NCBI GenBank assembly: GCA_017990305.1
Contig: JAGNOB010000032.1
Location: forward strand, 1 to 9,295
Source: Leucobacter sp.
GTDB lineage: Bacteria > Actinomycetota > Actinomycetes > Actinomycetales > Microbacteriaceae
Direction: 5' to 3'
Length of the DNA: 9,295 nt
The notes beneath the pieces were generated by a model. It had not been told where the DNA came from, ran no database searches, and saw nothing but the letters and a program-made list of their open reading frames with translations. This document shows, piece by piece, positions 1-5,917 of the stretch. The position numbers and the translations under genes are program-made. Numbering within the stretch: the stretch's first letter is position 1; each line of letters begins with the position of its first letter.

Positions 1-243
1 AAGTCTGACCACGCTTCGCAGGATCCGGCGCAGCACCGGCCTGCTGCTGCGCGGGGGCCTTCGCCGCCTGAGAACCGTTGGATTGCCGGTGCCGGCGCGT
101 ACGCGAACGTAGCCCTGTGGTGGGGAAGGCTCCCTGGAGCTGAGCGGGCGGGCCGCGAGCAGTCCGACCTGGCCGAGCTGCGAGAGGCTGGTCCGGGCAC
201 TGATAGGTTCTCCGAGGGGGCTACACGGCAAGGAGCTCATTGA
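1..243 (+). CDS. C-terminal end of an unrecognised protein (5' truncated by window edge)
   Basis: An open frame enters from the left edge and runs 80 codons to TGA at 241-243. That stop overlaps the ATG of the next gene by one base (TGATG), the arrangement expected for translational coupling. The visible residues are rich in Ala, Gly, Arg and Pro, contain a Trp-rich patch (ALWWGR, around visible residues 38-43) and end in GAH. No catalytic motif, membrane segment or family signature is recognisable. Third codon positions are only moderately GC-rich and drop towards the end, similar to the lipoprotein gene that follows. The AAGGAG ribosome-binding site of the next gene lies inside its last codons. 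A second frame (+2) is also open up to a TAG near position 109, so coding here is inferred mainly from the unbroken frame and the stop/start overlap. Confidence 0.5.
   Translation, partial: KSDHASQDPAQHRPAAARGPSPPENRWIAGAGAYANVALWWGRLPGAERAGREQSDLAELREAGPGTDRFSEGATRQGAH
230..235 (+). promoter_or_regulatory. Ribosome-binding site that sets the lipoprotein start
   Basis: AAGGAG lies 7 nt before the ATG at 243-245 but only 4 nt before the alternative TTG at 240-242. The spacing favours the ATG as the true start, giving a protein one residue shorter than the longest reading. Confidence 0.65.
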
Positions 244-779
244 TGTTTTGGAAAACTATCTCAACGCTTTCCCTTATTCTGCTTCTGCTGGTTGGTGTGC
301 CTGGGTGCGCAGCCCTATCGGGATCGTCACTTGGGGCTACGGCCGGTTGTGCTCCGGCTGCTGAGGTCAATTCGAGGTTCAACACGCTGCTGCTTGTCAG
401 CGGCATGGGCTTCTCCGAGTCCGATCTGGTGGATCGGGACGAGGGTCCATTTGAATCTGTTTCACCGAGTGCGATCCGCTCGCCCGAGTTGAGAGAGTTG
501 CTTGGCCGAGCCTGTGTCTACGAGTCCCAGGACGCAGCTCCAGGGTTTGAAGACGGTACCGCCTGGTTTGTTGTCACCAACGCGGAGGTCGACCACAAGA
601 CCGTGGAGGGACTTGTGGAGCCGTGCTCGCGCCCGTCAGAGAATGAAGCTGTTTCGGACTTTACCGATATCGTGCAAGATCGCGCCGAGTTTTTTGGGAA
701 GACCAATGATGAGTTCTCTCTCCACTTCGCCGAGATTTTCCCCAACGCCGAGTACGCGGCACTGTTTCAGGCCTGCTGA
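243..779 (+). CDS. Small predicted lipoprotein of unknown function
   Basis: This encodes 178 residues from ATG 243. The N-terminus is a textbook lipoprotein signal: a Lys at residue 4, a Leu/Ile-rich core at about residues 9-19, then the lipobox VPGC with the lipid-modified Cys at residue 22. The mature protein would be anchored on the outer face of the membrane. After a Ser/Gly/Ala-rich linker comes a domain of about 140 residues containing several further Cys, one of them the last residue, which could form disulphides. No known domain is recognised. The start overlaps the stop of the upstream gene, so the two are probably co-translated and may work together. An immunity or accessory lipoprotein role for the upstream product is possible but purely speculative. 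Codon choice uses many AT-ending codons near the start, unlike the pst genes, which hints at acquired DNA. Confidence 0.75.
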   Translation: MFWKTISTLSLILLLLVGVPGCAALSGSSLGATAGCAPAAEVNSRFNTLLLVSGMGFSESDLVDRDEGPFESVSPSAIRSPELRELLGRACVYESQDAAPGFEDGTAWFVVTNAEVDHKTVEGLVEPCSRPSENEAVSDFTDIVQDRAEFFGKTNDEFSLHFAEIFPNAEYAALFQAC

Positions 780-795
780 CACGTTCGAAACATCA

Positions 796-810
796 CTGCC
801 CCGCGGGCAG
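796..810 (+). terminator. Short GC-rich hairpin after the lipoprotein gene
   Basis: CTGCCC and GGGCAG form a perfect 6-bp stem with a 3-nt CGC loop, 16 nt after the lipoprotein stop. A second small inverted repeat (GGGCGCCC) follows directly. There is no T-run, so this is only a weak terminator candidate. Confidence 0.3.
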
Positions 811-857
811 GGCGCCCAGGGCACGCTGGTCGCCTATCCACAGGCGAACACCGCAGC

Positions 858-1099
858 TTGCACGAAGCATCCGCGTCCCAGGCCGACGTCAAGCTCGGAA
901 CGATTCGGAGCCAAGAAATGCACCCCGTCATCGACGCCGACGCTTAATCATCACCACACCTGTCTACGAGGGCGAGGAATTCTGGCTGACATTCCGCGCC
1001 CCGAAAGTCGATCTGATTGCCGACACGTTCGGAGTGTCCACGGACAGGCTTGTTGGGCGTGTAGCATTGGAGGCTGATGCCCCTATAGCTCAGCGGTAG
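858..1099 (+). pseudogene. Possible frameshifted gene remnant ending against tRNA-Lys
   Basis: The 300 nt between the lipoprotein gene and the tRNA hold no intact gene, but two stretches read like real protein in different frames. The first (858-947) ends ...EMHPVIDADA then TAA. The second (from about 948, shifted by one base) reads IITTPVYEGEEFWLTF and continues with APKVDLIADTFGVSTDRLVG, running on into the tRNA before meeting TAG at 1097-1099. A single one-base indel near 945 would join them into about 75 plausible residues with GC-rich third positions. The LIADTFGVSTDRLVGR segment resembles part of a helix-turn-helix domain of XRE type, but this is a motif impression only. No clear start codon with a ribosome-binding site is visible. 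Chance open frames in GC-rich DNA remain possible. Confidence 0.3.
1062..1067 (+). promoter_or_regulatory. Candidate -10 element for tRNA-Lys
   Basis: TAGCAT fits the actinobacterial TANNNT pattern and would start transcription about 5 nt before the mature tRNA. No convincing -35 hexamer lies at the right distance, so confidence is low. Confidence 0.25.
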
Positions 1100-1150
1100 A
1101 GCTACGGACTTTTAATCCGCAGGTCGTAGGTTCGATCCCTACTGGGGGCA
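1079..1150 (+). tRNA. tRNA-Lys, anticodon TTT
   Basis: The full cloverleaf can be drawn. The acceptor stem is GCCCCTA (1079-1085) with TGGGGGC (1143-1149) and contains one T-G wobble. The D arm is GCTC/GAGC. The anticodon loop is CTTTTAA with TTT at 1111-1113. The variable loop is AGGTC. The T stem is GTAGG/CCTAC around TTCGATC. The discriminator base is A1150 and CCA is not encoded; the next bases are CAA. The top pair of the anticodon stem (A1104 with C1120) is a mismatch, which is slightly unusual but tolerated in functional tRNAs. It reads both AAA and AAG lysine codons through U34. A strong terminator follows 14 nt downstream. Confidence 0.96.
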
Positions 1151-1164
1151 CAACGAAGTAGAGG

Positions 1165-1202
1165 AAAGGCCCGGTCAGAACCATGGTTCTGGCCGGGCCT
1201 TT
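1165..1202 (+). terminator. Strong intrinsic terminator after tRNA-Lys
   Basis: The arms 1165-1181 and 1186-1202 pair along about 17 bp, from AAAGGCCCGG to CCGGGCCTTT, around a CATG loop. The only imperfect pair is T1175 with G1192, a G-U wobble in + strand RNA but a C-A mismatch in - strand RNA. This points to use by the tRNA transcript. The A-run before and T-run after the stem also allow weaker termination of the convergent small membrane-protein gene on the other strand. Confidence 0.85.
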
Positions 1203-1269
1203 CTGTCTCACCTGCTCATTCGCAGGTGACCGCGGTGCGTGGGCGGCTGCTGATCGCCGAGCCAGCCCG

Positions 1270-1533
1270 CTAGTCCTTGCGGCGCCCCGTGATTGCTCCC
1301 CAAATGAGTAGGACGACGAGAGCGCCACCGATTGCGAGCGCCCAGGTCTGAAGCGACCAGAACTCTTCGAGTGGCGCGTTGAACAGGAGCGATCCGAGCC
1401 AGCCGCCGACAACGGCGCCAACGACGCCGAGAATAAGCGTCGCAAACCAGCCGCCCCCGCTCTTGCCAGGCATGATCGCCTTCGCGATTGCTCCCGCAAT
1501 AAGCCCGAGCAGTATGAAAGCTAAGAATCCCAT
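1270..1533 (-). CDS. GlsB/YeaQ/YmgE family small membrane protein
   Basis: This 87-residue, very hydrophobic protein has three membrane segments at about residues 2-21, 30-50 and 63-82. The family hallmarks are present: the start MGFLAFILLGLIAGAIAK, the MPGKSGGGW loop, then GxxGAxxGGWLG with small-residue packing, and a short basic tail (GRRKD). The family was named after transglycosylase-associated proteins but has no proven enzymatic activity. Members are often stress-induced and lie near other envelope stress genes. The start ATG (1531-1533) has AAAGGGG 6 nt upstream, and a good promoter lies behind it. It is a single-gene unit, divergent from the DUF308-like gene and convergent with tRNA-Lys. 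Confidence 0.9.
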   Translation of the reverse strand: MGFLAFILLGLIAGAIAKAIMPGKSGGGWFATLILGVVGAVVGGWLGSLLFNAPLEEFWSLQTWALAIGGALVVLLIWGAITGRRKD

Positions 1534-1539
1534 GAGTTT

Positions 1540-1588
1540 CCCCTTTCGCTTGGACCCCCAATTATTCTCTGTTCGCCATGCGAGTCAA
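1540..1588 (-). promoter_or_regulatory. Promoter and ribosome-binding site of the GlsB-like gene
   Basis: On the - strand TTGACT (1583-1588) is followed, after a 16-17 nt spacer, by AATAATT (1560-1566), close to the sigma-70-type -35/-10 consensus. The ribosome-binding site AAAGGGG lies at 1540-1546. The leader is short, about 20 nt. Just upstream, at 1599-1617, is an imperfect direct repeat GGTTCTCAC / GGTTTCACC with 10-nt periodicity that could be an operator. Confidence 0.65.
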
Positions 1589-1731
1589 GGACCTTTTCGG
1601 TTCTCACAGGTTTCACCTATTCCGTGATTCAGCCGACAGCGCACCTCCGCAGCTACACAGCTGCCAACGCCTAAAGTGGGTGGTGCAACCGCACGGACAC
1701 AGAACTCGCTGCGTGCCGGGGAAGGAGCGCC

Positions 1732-2283
1732 ATGAGCTGGGAACTGATTCCTGAGGGCTCGCAGCCGGGTGGTCGTGTCCCTCGACGCTTCCCGTGGGGC
1801 GTGCCGCTCGTCCTCGGAATCGTGACGGTGCTCATCGGCCTCAGCTTGCTGGTGTGGCCATTCTTTGCGGCGAGCCGCATTCTTGCGCTGCTCATCGGTG
1901 CTGCACTGATCGGCAATGGCCTCGCGACGCTTGTGGGCTCGCGTGCTCGCGGCTTCGGCATGCCTGCGGCTGTGCTGTTTATCGTCCTCGGGGTCATCGC
2001 GATTGCCGCCCCAGAACTCACGGTAAGCCTGCTTGTCGGCTTCGTCGCCGCGACGATGCTCTTTATCGGCACGGTTTGGTTGGCGATCGCGATCCGCATG
2101 CGACAAGGGATCCACTGGATCTTCATTGCGATTCCCGCAGTGATTATCACGCTCGGCGTCGTCGCCCTCATCTGGCCCTCGCTTGCCTTGATCGTTGCGG
2201 CGTTCGTCGCAGGGTTGGTCACAACGCTCATCGGCGGCTCGCTCGTCTGGGCCGCACTCGCGCTCCGTCGCGGAAACGCGTAG
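1732..2283 (+). CDS. HdeD/DUF308-like six-helix membrane protein
   Basis: The protein has 183 residues and six predicted membrane helices (about 23-43, 49-68, 77-94, 99-121, 128-147 and 150-175) after a 20-residue hydrophilic N-terminus. Helices pair up as in the DUF308 repeat, with the recurring motif of a helix ending at Pro followed by a second helix: VWPFF near 41, APEL near 93 and IWPS near 147. HdeD of enterobacteria is linked to acid resistance, but for actinobacterial members the function is unknown. The ATG at 1732 has AAGGAG 4 nt upstream, a rather tight spacing. The next gene starts 13 nt after its stop, so the two probably share a transcript. A weak -10-like TAAAGT lies at 1672-1677 with no clear -35. 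Confidence 0.85.
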   Translation: MSWELIPEGSQPGGRVPRRFPWGVPLVLGIVTVLIGLSLLVWPFFAASRILALLIGAALIGNGLATLVGSRARGFGMPAAVLFIVLGVIAIAAPELTVSLLVGFVAATMLFIGTVWLAIAIRMRQGIHWIFIAIPAVIITLGVVALIWPSLALIVAAFVAGLVTTLIGGSLVWAALALRRGNA

Positions 2284-2296
2284 CCTGGCTCACCGT

Positions 2297-2926
2297 ATGA
2301 CACGAGAACACCAGCGCCCCATTCTGCAGCCGTCCGCAGCGTTCGACGGCATCATCGGCTCAGACGACCCCGAAGCGGCCCACAGGCTCGCCCAGGAGAC
2401 CTCCTGGGCTCTCCTGCACCGTGTTCGCGAGGTCGCCGACCCCGCGATCGTGCAGCGCGTCGTCGAGGTCGCATCAGGCGATGGAATTAACGACATCGCT
2501 GAACTGTGGGCGCGGGAGAGCGCTCACTCACTTGCCGGCGTGCTCTGGCGGCTGTATCTGCTCCGCAGAATCACCGTTGCAGACCCGGTCGGCACCGCCG
2601 ACCTCTTTACTCGCGGTTCCCAGCGAATCGGCACGATCGACCCGATCGTAGTCGGCGCTGTTGAGCCCGCCACGCCCGAGTCGATCGCGGAGCTCTGCGA
2701 CATGATCCTTCGCGGTGCCTTCGTGGGGGACCTCGGAGCCACCCTGGACCGTGCGGCGGCCTACTCGCGGGTCATGGCCGCTGGTGCCGCCGAACTCGCC
2801 GATGATCGGGACCCGCACGACGAGGAGCACGGAAGCACGCTCACCACGCGAGCGCTCCGCTACGCAACGATCGCACGCGAACTCGACGGTGCGGCACGCC
2901 GCTGGCGCGACGGCACCCTCGGCTAA
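2297..2926 (+). CDS. Conserved-looking soluble protein of unknown function
   Basis: This is a 209-residue protein from ATG 2297. It has no signal peptide or membrane segment. The composition suggests an all-helical fold, with long amphipathic stretches rich in Ala, Arg, Glu and Leu (about residues 25-60, 65-92, 127-165 and 181-205) and an acidic turn DDRDPHDEEH near 169-178. No catalytic or nucleotide-binding motif is visible. I have a weak memory of similar proteins of about 200 residues in Microbacteriaceae carrying a misleading RNA polymerase beta subunit label. Nothing in this sequence supports that label. The start lacks a clear ribosome-binding site; with a 13-nt gap to the upstream stop it may depend on translational coupling. 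Codon bias is strongly GC3, so it is very likely a true gene. Confidence 0.75.
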   Translation: MTREHQRPILQPSAAFDGIIGSDDPEAAHRLAQETSWALLHRVREVADPAIVQRVVEVASGDGINDIAELWARESAHSLAGVLWRLYLLRRITVADPVGTADLFTRGSQRIGTIDPIVVGAVEPATPESIAELCDMILRGAFVGDLGATLDRAAAYSRVMAAGAAELADDRDPHDEEHGSTLTTRALRYATIARELDGAARRWRDGTLG

Positions 2927-2927
2927 C

Positions 2928-2953
2928 ACTCGGCGAGTTCAGTAACTCCGAGT
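2928..2953 (+). terminator. Hairpin just after the unknown soluble gene
   Basis: ACTCG plus GAGTT (2928-2932, 2935-2939) pair with AACTC plus CGAGT (2944-2953), giving 10 bp with a 2-nt bulge and a CAGT loop, 2 nt after the stop codon. The sequence after it is not T-rich, so it is a candidate terminator or 3' end stabiliser for the + strand pair of genes. Confidence 0.45.
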
Positions 2954-2990
2954 ACACTTGTGAGTGCCGGGCCGCAGTTCCCCGGGCTCC

Positions 2991-3012
2991 AAAAATTGCC
3001 GCTTCGAGCGGC
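2991..3012 (-). terminator. Intrinsic terminator on the - strand, distal to pstB
   Basis: Read on the - strand, GCCGCT-CGA-AGCGGC is a perfect 6-bp hairpin followed by AATTTTT, the standard intrinsic-terminator layout. It lies about 180 nt beyond the pstB stop and would act as a backup for the hairpin at 3141-3168. On the + strand the same bases have the A-run before the stem and no T-run after it. Confidence 0.6.
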
Positions 3013-3140
3013 CTTCCGCCGAGAGGCGTTCTGCGGCTCGGTCTTAAATTTGCGTGCTGGCGTGTGTTCGCCGCCGCGACTTATCTCTCTGACCATCTGT
3101 AGCGATGGCCGTTGTGTCGGGGACGGGCGAGCAAGCGAAA

Positions 3141-3168
3141 GCGCCCGCCCGCAATAGCGGACGGGCGC
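3141..3168 (-). terminator. Primary terminator hairpin of the pst operon
   Basis: The stem GCGCCCG-T-CCGC / GCGG-G-CGGGCGC with a TATT loop has 12 bp on the - strand, where the central pair is a G-U wobble; on the + strand it is a C-A mismatch. It is followed on the - strand by TTTCGCTT. It sits 22 nt past the pstB stop, so most pst transcripts should end here. Confidence 0.7.
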
Positions 3169-3189
3169 GAGCCGCGGACGACAGGATGC

Positions 3190-3969
3190 CTAGCCGAATC
3201 GGCCGGACACGTAGTCCTCGGTAGCCTGCACAGCGGGCGATCCGAAAATCGTCGCGGTGTCGTTGTACTCGATGAGCTTGCCGGGCTTGCCGGTGCCAGC
3301 GATGTTGAAGAACGCGGTGCGATCGGAGACGCGCGACGCCTGCTGCATGTTGTGAGTCACGATGACGATCGTGTACTCCTGCTTGAGCTCCGCGATGAGA
3401 TCCTCAATCGCGAGCGTCGAGATCGGGTCGAGCGCCGAGCAGGGCTCGTCCATGAGGAGTACCTCGGGCGAAACCGCGATTGCGCGCGCGATGCACAGTC
3501 GCTGCTGCTGCCCGCCAGAGAGGCCAGCGCCGGGCTTCTCGAGGCGATCCTTCACTTCGTTCCACAGGTTCGCGCCGCGCAGGCTCTTCTCGACGAGGGC
3601 ATCTGCGTCGCCCTTCGAGATGCGCTTGTTATTGAGCTTCACACCGGCGAGTACGTTGTCGCGGATCGACATCGTCGGGAACGGGTTCGGGCGCTGGAAC
3701 ACCATGCCGACCTGGCGGCGCACGAGCACGGGATCGATTCCCGGGGCGTAGAGGTCTTCGCCGTTGAGCAGCACCTGGCCCTCGACGCGTGCGCCGGGGA
3801 TGGTCTCGTGCATGCGGTTCAGCGTGCGAAGGAAGGTCGACTTGCCGCAGCCCGACGGGCCGATGAACGCGGTGACCGAGCGGGGCTCGATGGCGAGCGA
3901 GACATCCTCGACCGCGAGAAACTTCGAGTAGTAGACGTTGAGGTCTTCAACTTCGATGCGCTTCGACAT
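3190..3969 (-). CDS. pstB: Phosphate ABC transporter ATP-binding protein PstB
   Basis: The protein has 259 residues, the usual PstB length. It is the cytoplasmic ATPase that powers phosphate import through PstCA. All ABC motifs are intact: Walker [10 protein letters not shown] (37-45), Q-loop Gln92 in [12 protein letters not shown] (a PstB hallmark), signature LSGGQQQR (150-157), Walker B LLMDEP (171-176) and the switch His206 in VTHNMQQ. The ending YVSGRFG is also typical of PstB. The start [14 protein letters not shown] is chosen because family homology begins there; a longer in-frame extension would overlap the end of pstA. It lies 28 nt after the pstA stop, with a weak AGAAAG ribosome-binding site 6 nt upstream. 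It is the last gene of the operon; phoU, often next in other bacteria, is absent here. Confidence 0.98.
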   Translation of the reverse strand: MSKRIEVEDLNVYYSKFLAVEDVSLAIEPRSVTAFIGPSGCGKSTFLRTLNRMHETIPGARVEGQVLLNGEDLYAPGIDPVLVRRQVGMVFQRPNPFPTMSIRDNVLAGVKLNNKRISKGDADALVEKSLRGANLWNEVKDRLEKPGAGLSGGQQQRLCIARAIAVSPEVLLMDEPCSALDPISTLAIEDLIAELKQEYTIVIVTHNMQQASRVSDRTAFFNIAGTGKPGKLIEYNDTATIFGSPAVQATEDYVSGRFG

Positions 3970-3997
3970 GTGCTGCTTTCTGTGGGTGTGGTGTGTG

Positions 3998-4882
3998 TCA
4001 GCGTGCGACGGCGGAGAACCGGCGGGCGATGAAACGGGCAAACAGGTTGAGTGCCATCACGATGAGAATGAGGAGGAGCGCTGCCGCCCACGCGCGCTCG
4101 ATGAACGCTGAGGCGGGGTTGCCCTGGTTGGCGAACTGCGTGTACACGTACACGGGGAGCGACTGCATGCGGTCGCTGAACAGGCTGTAGTTCATGCTCG
4201 CGGTGAAGCCTGCAGTGATGAGGAGCGGCGCGGTCTCTCCGATGACGCGGGAAATTGCGAGCATGACTCCGGTCATGATGCCTGCCATCGAGGTGGGAAG
4301 CACGACCTTGAGGATCGTGCGCCACTTCGGTACGCCGAGCGCGTATGAGGCCTCTCGGAGTTCGCCTGGCACGAGCCTGAGCATTTCCTCGCTCGAGCGC
4401 ACGACGACCGGGATCATGAGCACCGCCAGCGCGACCGCACCGATGACACCCATCCGCGCACCGGGCCCGAGGATGAGCACGAAGGCGGCGTAGGCGAAGA
4501 GGCCAGCAACGATCGAGGGGATGCCTGTCATGACGTCGACGAGGAAGGTGATGATCTTGGCGAGCCGACCGCGACCGTACTCGACGAGGTAGATCGAGGT
4601 CATGAGGCCGAGCGGCACCGCGATGACGGTTGCCGCGAGCGTGATGAGCAGCGTGCCGATCATCGCGTGCAGTGCACCGCCGCCCTCGCCGGTGACGTTG
4701 CGCATGGACGAGGTGAAGAACTCAAGGTCGAAGCGGGCGATGCCGTTCGAGACGACCGTGATCGCGAGCGAGACGAGGGGGATGAGCGCGACGAGGAAGG
4801 CTGCCGTGACGAGCACGGTGACGACCCGGTCGGTGAACTTGCGGCGCGCGGTAGCGCCGTTTGCGGCTGCGGTGAGCGACAT
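3998..4882 (-). CDS. pstA: Phosphate ABC transporter permease PstA
   Basis: This 294-residue inner-membrane permease pairs with PstC to form the phosphate channel. It has about six hydrophobic segments (around residues 20-45, 73-100, 111-138, 145-165, 200-225 and 262-285). The cytoplasmic EAA loop that docks onto PstB is at about 176-202 ([12 protein letters not shown]...), and the conserved [10 protein letters not shown] follows at 212-221. The start MSLTAAANG is preferred over longer in-frame extensions because the latter overlap pstC. The ATG lies only 2 nt after the pstC TAA, with GGAG 7 nt before it, inside the end of pstC, so translation is probably coupled. A 28-nt gap separates it from pstB. 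Confidence 0.97.
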   Translation of the reverse strand: MSLTAAANGATARRKFTDRVVTVLVTAAFLVALIPLVSLAITVVSNGIARFDLEFFTSSMRNVTGEGGGALHAMIGTLLITLAATVIAVPLGLMTSIYLVEYGRGRLAKIITFLVDVMTGIPSIVAGLFAYAAFVLILGPGARMGVIGAVALAVLMIPVVVRSSEEMLRLVPGELREASYALGVPKWRTILKVVLPTSMAGIMTGVMLAISRVIGETAPLLITAGFTASMNYSLFSDRMQSLPVYVYTQFANQGNPASAFIERAWAAALLLILIVMALNLFARFIARRFSAVAR

Positions 4883-4884
4883 AG

Positions 4885-5820
4885 TTAGGCTCCGATCCGG
4901 GCGTTCTGACGGCTCACAATCCACCGCGCGAGCGCGTTTACGAGGAAGGTGACGATGAAGAGGATGAGGCCGGTCGCGATGAGTACGTTCACGTTCTCGC
5001 CGTACGCCTCGGGAAAGGTGAGGGCGATGTTCGCGGCGATCGTCGACGGGTTGTCGGCGGTGAGCAGCTTGAACGAGACGATGCCGCTCGCCGAGAGCAC
5101 CATCGCGACGGCCATGGTTTCGCCGAGCGCGCGGCCGAGGCCGAGCATTGCGCCGGAGATGATGCCGGGCTTCGCGAACGGGAGCACCGAGAGACGGATC
5201 ATTTCCCACCTCGTCGCGCCGAGCGCGAGCGCGGCCTCCTCATTGAGCTTGGGGGCCTGCAGGAAGACCTCACGTGAGATCGCGGTCATGACCGGGAGGA
5301 TCATCACTGCGAGCACGATGGCGGCGGTGAGGATCGTGCGGCCCGTACCACTCGCGGTGCCACCGAAGAGCGGGATCCAGCCCATGTGCTCGTTCAACCA
5401 GACGTACAGCGGGCGTACCGCGGGGGCGAGCACCATGATGCCCCACAGGCCGTAGACGACACTCGGAACCGCAGACAGCAGGTCGATGAGGTAGCCGAGC
5501 AGCTGCGAGAGCTTGCGTGGGGCGTAGTGCGAGATGAAGAGTGCGATTCCGATCGAGAGCGGGAGCGCGATGATGAGTGCGAGCACCGCAGCCCAAACGG
5601 TGCCGAACACGAGGGGACCGACGTAGCCCCAGAAGTTAGTGGTGAGCACCGACGCAGTGTCGCTCGTTGCGACGAAAGCGGGGATGCTCTGCACGATGAG
5701 GAAGACCGCGACGGCGGCGAGGATGACCAGGATCATGCTGCCTGAGGCGATGGCCGTGCGCGAGAACACTCGGTCGCCGCGGCTGAGAACCTGACGCGGC
5801 GCTGTCGTGGGAGCAGTCAC
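4885..5820 (-). CDS. pstC: Phosphate ABC transporter permease PstC
   Basis: This 311-residue permease is the heterodimer partner of PstA in the membrane. It has a hydrophilic N-terminus of about 25 residues, a first membrane helix at about 26-48, then the core helices. Characteristic stretches are SAVPSVVYGLWG (116-127), the EAA loop EEAALALGATRWEM (194-207) and GRALGETMAVAM (229-240), all typical of PstC. The start codon is GTG at 5818-5820 with GGAAGG about 10 nt upstream. It is separated from pstS by 97 nt that hold a strong hairpin, and is joined to pstA by a 2-nt gap. Confidence 0.97.
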   Translation of the reverse strand: MTAPTTAPRQVLSRGDRVFSRTAIASGSMILVILAAVAVFLIVQSIPAFVATSDTASVLTTNFWGYVGPLVFGTVWAAVLALIIALPLSIGIALFISHYAPRKLSQLLGYLIDLLSAVPSVVYGLWGIMVLAPAVRPLYVWLNEHMGWIPLFGGTASGTGRTILTAAIVLAVMILPVMTAISREVFLQAPKLNEEAALALGATRWEMIRLSVLPFAKPGIISGAMLGLGRALGETMAVAMVLSASGIVSFKLLTADNPSTIAANIALTFPEAYGENVNVLIATGLILFIVTFLVNALARWIVSRQNARIGA

Positions 5821-5866
5821 TAGGGGAGTGCCTTCCGGTGGGAGATGAGAAGCGGCGAAGCGGGGT

Positions 5867-5914
5867 GCTTCCCGGTGGATCCGCGGTGTGAGCGGTGCGG
5901 ATCCACCGGGAGGC
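5867..5914 (-). repeat. Perfect inverted repeat between pstS and pstC
   Basis: CCCGGTGGATCCGC (5871-5884) and GCGGATCCACCGGG (5897-5910) are exact 14-nt complements around a 12-nt spacer. Four further pairs, one of them a wobble, extend the stem to about 18 bp. The stem begins 3 nt after the pstS TAA. No T-run follows on the - strand. It probably protects the pstS 3' end from degradation or causes partial termination, so that PstS is made in excess over the membrane subunits. Confidence 0.85.
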
Positions 5915-5917
5915 TGG

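Noticed and set aside
502..1077. A + strand frame of 191 codons overlapping the lipoprotein gene and the gap before the tRNA
   Set aside because: It is rich in Arg, Pro, Ser and Thr as shadow frames are, and overlaps the better-supported lipoprotein gene with its signal peptide and ribosome-binding site.
1079..1150. tRNA-Lys as the attachment site of an integrated element
   Set aside because: Integration normally uses the 3' end of a tRNA and would place the element to its right, where ordinary genes lie. No repeat of the tRNA 3' end and no integrase gene were seen in the window.
2923..3096. A 57-codon - strand frame (ATG at 3096) between the unknown gene and pstB
   Set aside because: It has no ribosome-binding site, reads straight through an intrinsic-terminator hairpin and overlaps the end of the + strand gene. 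Its composition looks random and basic.
2960..3157. A + strand frame of 65 codons in the convergent intergenic region
   Set aside because: It has no ribosome-binding site and no protein-like pattern, and it covers hairpins better explained as terminators.
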